Assembly (NCBI GenBank): GCA_902602105.1
Contig: CACKPP010000019.1
Location: 1 to 10,469 of the forward strand
DNA from: an uncultured Pelagibacteraceae bacterium
GTDB taxonomy: Bacteria > Pseudomonadota > Alphaproteobacteria > Pelagibacterales > Pelagibacteraceae
Reading direction: 5' to 3'
Length of the DNA stretch: 10,469 nucleotides
Within the stretch, counting starts at the first letter, position 1. Each line of letters opens with the position of its first letter. Of the stretch, positions 7,196 to 10,469 are shown in pieces. The notes under the pieces are model-generated. The model made no database searches and was not told the DNA's origin. It saw only the letters and a program-made list of their open reading frames with translations. The translations under genes were made by a program, and so were the position numbers.

Positions 7196-7984
7196 TTAAT
7201 TATTTTCGATTTCTTCCCAATCACTGTCATCTTGAGTGTTGGTAATTTCTCTTGTATTGGCTATTTTTTGAAGTCTATCCTGTAAGTAAAGACTTTTGAC
7301 TGAAGCATAAAAGTCTATAGAATTTTCCTTAAGATTATCAATGGAATCATAATTTTTAGCTCTGAAATCAACTCCTCCTGTAACTTTTGAACTATAATAA
7401 TCAACATCTCTAAAATAATGAGTATCGTTTCTTACTGTTACATTATACCAAGCATCTCCACCAAGAAAATTTGCAGCTGATGAAAAAGTATCTCTAGCTG
7501 TACTAGGACCTAAAACTGGTAAAACCAAATAACAACCTGGACCAACTCCAAGAGTGGCTAATGATTGTCCATAATCTTCCTTTTCATATTCGGGCATGCC
7601 AATATGTTGAGCAACATCAACTAAACCGAGAATTCCTACTGTAGTGTTAATTAAAAATCTTCCAGTATTAATTCCTGCTAATTTTAGATCTCCTTGCAAC
7701 AAATTATTTGGGATAGTTACTAAATTTGATAAATTATCTAGAGAGTTGCTTACTCCACTTTTAAGGGGAGCTGGAAATTTTTTATACACACTTGCAATTG
7801 GTTTAAATATCACTCCATCTAAAGCCTGATTAAAAGCAAAAGTAGCTCTGTTTACTCCTTCAAAACAATCTTTAATTTCTGAAGGTTGATTTTTTTTCAT
7901 CAGAAGCTCTCCATCTGATGAAGCATTAACATTTAAAGTTAACGCAAGGGTTGTAATTATAATTATTGCAAATCTTTTTATCAT
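7196..7984 (-). CDS. mlaA: MlaA (VacJ), outer-membrane phospholipid channel, without lipobox
   Basis: 262 residues, family MlaA/VacJ. It extracts mislocalised phospholipid from the outer leaflet of the outer membrane and passes it to MlaC. Hallmarks are the FEGVNRATFAFNQALDG segment (about 42-58), YKKFPAPLKSGVSNSLDNL, RFLINTTVGILGLVDVA (about 109-125), and EDYGQSLATLGVGPGCYLVLPVLGPSTARD (about 136-165). The N-terminus is a signal peptide ending LTLNVNASSDG. It offers a type I cleavage site and no lipobox cysteine, unlike E. coli MlaA, which is a lipoprotein. The only later Cys (C39 region, IKDC) is too far in. The C-terminus is an acidic tail (DDSDWEEIENN). It is the first gene of a two-gene minus-strand operon with mlaC. 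Confidence 0.94.
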   Translation of the reverse strand: MIKRFAIIIITTLALTLNVNASSDGELLMKKNQPSEIKDCFEGVNRATFAFNQALDGVIFKPIASVYKKFPAPLKSGVSNSLDNLSNLVTIPNNLLQGDLKLAGINTGRFLINTTVGILGLVDVAQHIGMPEYEKEDYGQSLATLGVGPGCYLVLPVLGPSTARDTFSSAANFLGGDAWYNVTVRNDTHYFRDVDYYSSKVTGGVDFRAKNYDSIDNLKENSIDFYASVKSLYLQDRLQKIANTREITNTQDDSDWEEIENN

Positions 7985-8036
7985 TGATGTTCTTATATTA
8001 TATAGAATTATAAAGTAAATTAAGAATTTATTATAA
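7985..8036. promoter_or_regulatory. Divergent promoter region mlaA / amidase
   Basis: A 52-bp A/T-rich spacer between the mlaA and amidase start codons. It must carry start signals for both strands. TATA-like hexamers occur on each (TATAAA at 8009-8014 on the plus strand), but no convincing -35 pairs with them, so exact boxes are not assigned. Confidence 0.35.
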
Positions 8037-8780
8037 ATGAGCTTAAAAACAGGCCTAAATTTGTCATTTAATTACTCAATAAACTTTGATTTACCAAAAC
8101 GTAATAAAAAATTAATTAAGTTTATAATCATTCACTATACTGGAATGAAAAAAGAATCTGATGCTATAAAAAAATTATGTGACTCAAAGTCAAAAGTAAG
8201 TTCACACTACTTTATTAAAAATAGGGGACAAATATTAAATATGGTACCAGATTTATATATAGCTTGGCATGCTGGGGTTTCTAAATGGAAAAATATCAAA
8301 TCACTTAATAAATATTCAATTGGCATAGAAATTAATAATCCAGGACATGAAAATGGTTATAAAAGATTCTCTTCGAAACAAATTGCTTCACTTTTAAAAT
8401 TGTTAAAATATTTAGTAAAAAAATATAATATTAAGAAAAAAAATATATTAGGACATTCTGATATATCTCCAAATCGTAAAAAGGATCCTGGTGAAAAATT
8501 TCCTTGGAGTAAATTAGCAAAAAAAAAACTATGTCATTGGCATAATTTAAATGAAAAAAAGATAAAAAAATTCAGATTATTAAAATTAAAAAAAAACGAG
8601 AAAAAGATATTTTTTAAAAACTTACATAATATTGGATTTCCTAAAATTTCTTTAAATGAATATAAAAATGATAGTTTTAAACTTGTATTAGCATTTCAAA
8701 GAAAATTTAGACAAAAATTAATAAATGGTAAAATTGATCAAGAGTGTTTTTTAATAAGCAAAAATCTTTTAAAATCATAA
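8037..8780 (+). CDS. Zinc N-acetylmuramoyl-L-alanine amidase, AmpD/AmiD type with PG-binding tail
   Basis: 247 residues, amidase_2 fold. It cleaves the bond between N-acetylmuramic acid and the stem peptide. The zinc ligands are readable: H33 in IIIHYTGM, H140 in ILGHSDISPNRKKDPG, and D150 in the same motif. E98 (SIGIEINN) matches the catalytic glutamate region, and IAWHAG (76-80) is the usual substrate loop. The C-terminal 60 residues (NIGFP...SFKLVLAFQRKFRQKLINGKID) resemble a reduced peptidoglycan-binding domain with the AFQRxFR motif. There is no signal peptide or lipobox, so it probably works in the cytoplasm on recycled muropeptides, as AmpD does, although the two-domain form is closer to AmiD. 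The protein is markedly lysine-rich, a likely effect of AT bias. Confidence 0.9.
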   Translation: MSLKTGLNLSFNYSINFDLPKRNKKLIKFIIIHYTGMKKESDAIKKLCDSKSKVSSHYFIKNRGQILNMVPDLYIAWHAGVSKWKNIKSLNKYSIGIEINNPGHENGYKRFSSKQIASLLKLLKYLVKKYNIKKKNILGHSDISPNRKKDPGEKFPWSKLAKKKLCHWHNLNEKKIKKFRLLKLKKNEKKIFFKNLHNIGFPKISLNEYKNDSFKLVLAFQRKFRQKLINGKIDQECFLISKNLLKS

Positions 8781-8810
8781 AAAATTATCCTTGTAATTTT
8801 ATCATTAAAT

Positions 8811-8816
8811 TATAAA
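8811..8816 (+). promoter_or_regulatory. Likely -10 box of rnpB
   Basis: TATAAA lies 6 bp before the 5' strand of RNase P helix P1 (8823), exactly where a -10 should be if transcription begins at the mature 5' end. The -35 is weak: TTGTAA at 8791-8796 leaves only 14 bp of spacer. Confidence 0.45.
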
Positions 8817-8822
8817 TTGCTC

Positions 8823-9179
8823 TTGCCAGATGAACGACTTATCGCTTTAATTATTTAAAGAGGAAAGTCCGGACTCTACAAGGATACAGTGCCAGGTAAC
8901 ACCTGGCGGGGGAAACCCTAGGGATAGTGCCACAGAAAATAAACCGCCATAACATGGCAAGGGTGAAAAGGTGTGGTAAGAGCACACCGGTTCTATTGGT
9001 AACAATGAACGCTGGAAAACCCCACTGGGAGCAAGACTAAGTAGAGATGACATTGTTGAAAAACTAAAAGCCATCCTTGGCTAGTCATCAGGGTTAGTTG
9101 CTCGAGCTTAAGAGTGATCTTGAGCCTAGACAAATGATAAGTTTAAATGACAGAACCCGGCTTATAGTTCATCTGGCAA
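8823..9179 (+). ncRNA. rnpB: RNase P RNA, bacterial type A
   Basis: The catalytic RNA of RNase P, which trims tRNA 5' leaders. Signature elements: GAGGAAAGTCCGGACTC (8860-8876) forms the 5' half of P4/CR I; a GTGCCACAGAAA segment (about 8928-8939) is the conserved P5/J core; CAGAACCCGGCTTA (9151-9164) is the CR V/P4 3' half. The ends are fixed by pairing: TTGCCAGATGAAC (8823-8835) with GTTCATCTGGCAA (9167-9179) makes P1, and ACTTATC (8837-8843) with GATAAGT (9136-9142) makes P2. About 357 nt is normal for type A. An open frame on the opposite strand here is a by-product of the RNA's higher G/C. It is probably transcribed on its own between the amidase and mraZ. Confidence 0.97.
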
Positions 9180-9212
9180 ATTTTCTCCAAAAATTTTAAA
9201 CTAATGTTCACG

Positions 9213-9248
9213 TTTTGACTCACTTTTTTTATTCATAATTAGTCAAAA
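9213..9248 (+). repeat. Inverted repeat between rnpB and mraZ
   Basis: TTTTGACT (9213-9220) and AGTCAAAA (9241-9248) form an 8-bp inverted repeat around a 20-base T-rich loop. It may be an rnpB terminator stem or a regulator site; the large loop and lack of a T-run after it weaken the terminator reading. The same TTGACT hexamer recurs as the mraZ -35. Closer to rnpB, AAATTTT/AAAATTT (9178-9184, 9190-9196) is another weak, all-A/T hairpin. Otherwise the 9180-9267 stretch holds nothing I can name. Confidence 0.35.
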
Positions 9249-9267
9249 TAACCCTTAATGGAAGGTA

Positions 9268-9296
9268 TTGACTCTATTATAAAAAACCCATAATAT
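9268..9296 (+). promoter_or_regulatory. Sigma-70 promoter of mraZ-ftsZ
   Basis: TTGACT (9268-9273), a spacer of exactly 17 bp, then TAATAT (9291-9296). This is the best -35/-10 pair in the window. Transcription would start near 9303, giving a leader of about 35 nt before mraZ. The -10 is embedded among the MraZ-type boxes. Confidence 0.7.
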
Positions 9297-9310
9297 CCCA
9301 TATATTCCCA
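9286..9310 (-). promoter_or_regulatory. MraZ operator: three TGGGN boxes, 10-bp period
   Basis: On the minus strand, boxes TGGGA (9306-9310), TGGGA (9296-9300) and TGGGT (9286-9290) are separated by exactly 5 bp each. This is the TGGGN-N5 repeat arrangement known for MraZ binding sites in E. coli and relatives. A fourth TGGGT lies on the plus strand at 9315-9319, making a 9-bp inverted repeat (9284-9292 with 9313-9321). The boxes bracket and overlap the -10, so bound MraZ should block RNA polymerase, implying autorepression. Confidence 0.82.
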
Positions 9311-9337
9311 AATATGGGTTTATAGAAATTATGGTTT

Positions 9338-9793
9338 ATGTTTTTATCAAGTTACGAAAACAAATTAGACAAGAAAGGAAGGGTATCAGTGCCTGCAAGT
9401 TATAGGTCTTATTTATCTAATCTAGGGTATAATGGAGTAATTTGTTACCCATCTTTCAACCACCAATCAATAGAAGCATGGCCACAAGATAGAATAGAAA
9501 AAATTTCAAATACAATAGATTCATTAAATCCTTTTGAAGAAAAAAGAGATTATTTTGCAACATCGATATTATCTGAAAGTATTAATTTACAGTTTGATAG
9601 TGAAGGAAGAATAACACTAACTTCAAAATTATTAAAACATGCAAAGATAAAAAATAGTGTATTGTTTGTTGGCCAAGGTAAAACATTTCAAATATGGGAA
9701 CCATCAGTTTTTGAAAAATTTAAGGTTAATGCAAAGAAAAAAGCAAATTTAAATCGTGCTAGCCTTAAGTGGGAGCTTCAACTTAACAAATAA
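9338..9793 (+). CDS. mraZ: Transcriptional regulator MraZ
   Basis: 151 residues, the usual length. MraZ is a DNA-binding protein made of two AbrB/SpoVT-like half domains, assembling into rings and controlling the division and cell-wall cluster. Both repeat motifs are visible: DKKGRVSVP (11-19) and DSEGRITL (87-94). The start MFLSSYENKLDKKGR is the standard family N-terminus, so the ATG at 9338 is preferred over the out-of-frame ATG at 9331. No strong Shine-Dalgarno is present. The gene stops 14 bp before ftsZ. In most bacteria rsmH, ftsL, ftsI and the mur genes follow mraZ; here they do not. It probably represses itself and ftsZ through the boxes at 9286-9310. Confidence 0.96.
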   Translation: MFLSSYENKLDKKGRVSVPASYRSYLSNLGYNGVICYPSFNHQSIEAWPQDRIEKISNTIDSLNPFEEKRDYFATSILSESINLQFDSEGRITLTSKLLKHAKIKNSVLFVGQGKTFQIWEPSVFEKFKVNAKKKANLNRASLKWELQLNK

Positions 9794-9794
9794 C

Positions 9795-9800
9795 GGGGGA
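9795..9800 (+). promoter_or_regulatory. Strong purine-rich ribosome binding site of ftsZ
   Basis: GGGGGA lies 7 bp before the ftsZ ATG (9808), directly after the mraZ stop (9791-9793). Most starts in this window have no clear Shine-Dalgarno, so this stands out and suggests ftsZ is translated more strongly than mraZ from a shared mRNA. Confidence 0.7.
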
Positions 9801-9807
9801 TAATAAA

Positions 9808-10469
9808 ATGACAATTAACTTTAAAACGCCAGAAATAAAAGAGTTACAACCAAGACTTTTAGTTATGGGTGTTGGTGGAGCAGGTGGGAATGCTATAAAT
9901 GAAATGATAGAAAATGGAATGCAAGGAGTTGAGTTTATTGCTGTAAATACTGATGCACAAGATCTGAAACATAGTAAAGCAAAATCAAAAATTCAGATTG
10001 GTCTTAATTTAACAAAAGGTTTAGGTGCTGGTGCAAAATTAGATATTGGTCAGGCCGCAGCAGACGAGTCTTTAAATGATATTGTCAATGTTTTGCAAGG
10101 TGCAAATATGGTTTTTATTGCAGCTGGAATGGGTGGAGGTACTGGAACTGGTGCCGCACATGTCATCGCTAGAGCTGCAAAAGAATTAAACATATTAACT
10201 GTTGGTGTTGTAACACTTCCTTTTTTATATGAAGGTCCGTCGAGAATGCAAAGAGCTCAAATCGGATTAGAAGAGTTAAGAAAACATGTTGATACAATCA
10301 TAGTAATTCCAAATCAAAATTTGTTTAAAATTGCAAATGAACAAACAACATTTGAAGAGTCTTTTAATCTTTCAAATAATGTTTTGATGCACGGAGTTCA
10401 AAGTGTGACTGATTTGATGGTAAGACCTGGTATTATTAATTTAGATTTTGCTGATGTTGAGACAGTAAT
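9808..10469 (+). CDS. ftsZ: Cell division protein FtsZ, 3' end outside window
   Basis: The tubulin-like GTPase that polymerises into the Z-ring at the division site. The first 220 codons are present and the frame is open at the right edge. GTP-binding signatures: GVGGAGGNAIN (21-31), NTDAQDL (47-53), and the tubulin loop GGGTGTG (109-115). They are followed by PFLYEGPSRMQRAQIGLEEL, VIPNQNLF and NLDFADVET. The N-terminal extension is short (MTINFKTPEIKELQPR), typical of alphaproteobacteria. It sits 14 bp downstream of mraZ with no promoter visible between, so it is probably co-transcribed. Normally ftsQ and ftsA precede ftsZ. Confidence 0.97.
   Translation, partial: MTINFKTPEIKELQPRLLVMGVGGAGGNAINEMIENGMQGVEFIAVNTDAQDLKHSKAKSKIQIGLNLTKGLGAGAKLDIGQAAADESLNDIVNVLQGANMVFIAAGMGGGTGTGAAHVIARAAKELNILTVGVVTLPFLYEGPSRMQRAQIGLEELRKHVDTIIVIPNQNLFKIANEQTTFEESFNLSNNVLMHGVQSVTDLMVRPGIINLDFADVETV

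Noticed and set aside
7644..7829. 61-codon plus-strand open frame within mlaA
   Set aside because: It is antisense to the conserved MlaA core, with no ribosome site or recognisable product.
8847..9074. 75-codon minus-strand open frame
   Set aside because: It lies wholly inside rnpB; the RNA's conserved elements and P1/P2 pairing explain the sequence.
9331..9337. ATG at 9331 as an alternative mraZ start
   Set aside because: It is out of frame with MraZ and runs to a stop after about 24 codons; the ATG at 9338 gives the conserved MFLSSYENKLDKKGR start.
1..10469. CRISPR array, transposase, integrase, toxin-antitoxin or phage genes
   Set aside because: I looked for regularly spaced repeats and hallmark motifs of these and saw none.

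Overview
The window reads as chromosomal DNA of a small, AT-rich alphaproteobacterium, most likely a SAR11 (Pelagibacterales) cell. That placement is inferred from the strong A/T bias, very short spacers, an alphaproteobacterial-type RpoD, and housekeeping genes packed on both strands. No sequence search was run to confirm it.

Layout. (1) rpoD, the housekeeping sigma factor, enters from the left edge and is missing its 5' end. (2) A surface-polysaccharide section follows: an O-antigen-ligase-like membrane protein (+), tRNA-Val(GAC), a kinase-like/methyltransferase two-domain protein (-), a 71-residue membrane protein with a YLDPGTGS motif (-), and a divergent membrane-anchored sulfatase-like enzyme (+). 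tRNA-Ile2(CAT) ends this section. (3) A cell-envelope section comes next: mlaA-mlaC on the minus strand (phospholipid trafficking from outer to inner membrane) and a divergent zinc amidase of the AmpD/AmiD type. (4) rnpB (RNase P RNA) follows. (5) mraZ is followed directly by ftsZ, which runs off the right edge. Upstream of mraZ lie a good sigma-70 promoter and three MraZ-type boxes with 10-bp periodicity.

How the genes fit together. Much of the window concerns the cell envelope. The ligase, sulfatase-like enzyme and kinase/methyltransferase probably build or decorate a surface glycan. MlaA/MlaC keep phospholipids out of the outer leaflet. The amidase acts on muropeptides. MraZ-FtsZ is a reduced remnant of the division and cell-wall cluster, with MraZ apparently controlling itself and ftsZ.

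Most notable: a tRNA-Val with four perfect stems but non-canonical D- and T-loops; a kinase-like domain fused to a methyltransferase in a three-gene module bounded by two tRNAs; an MraZ operator wrapped round the -10 of a two-gene mraZ-ftsZ unit; and an MlaA with no lipobox cysteine. No CRISPR array, transposase or integrase is visible.
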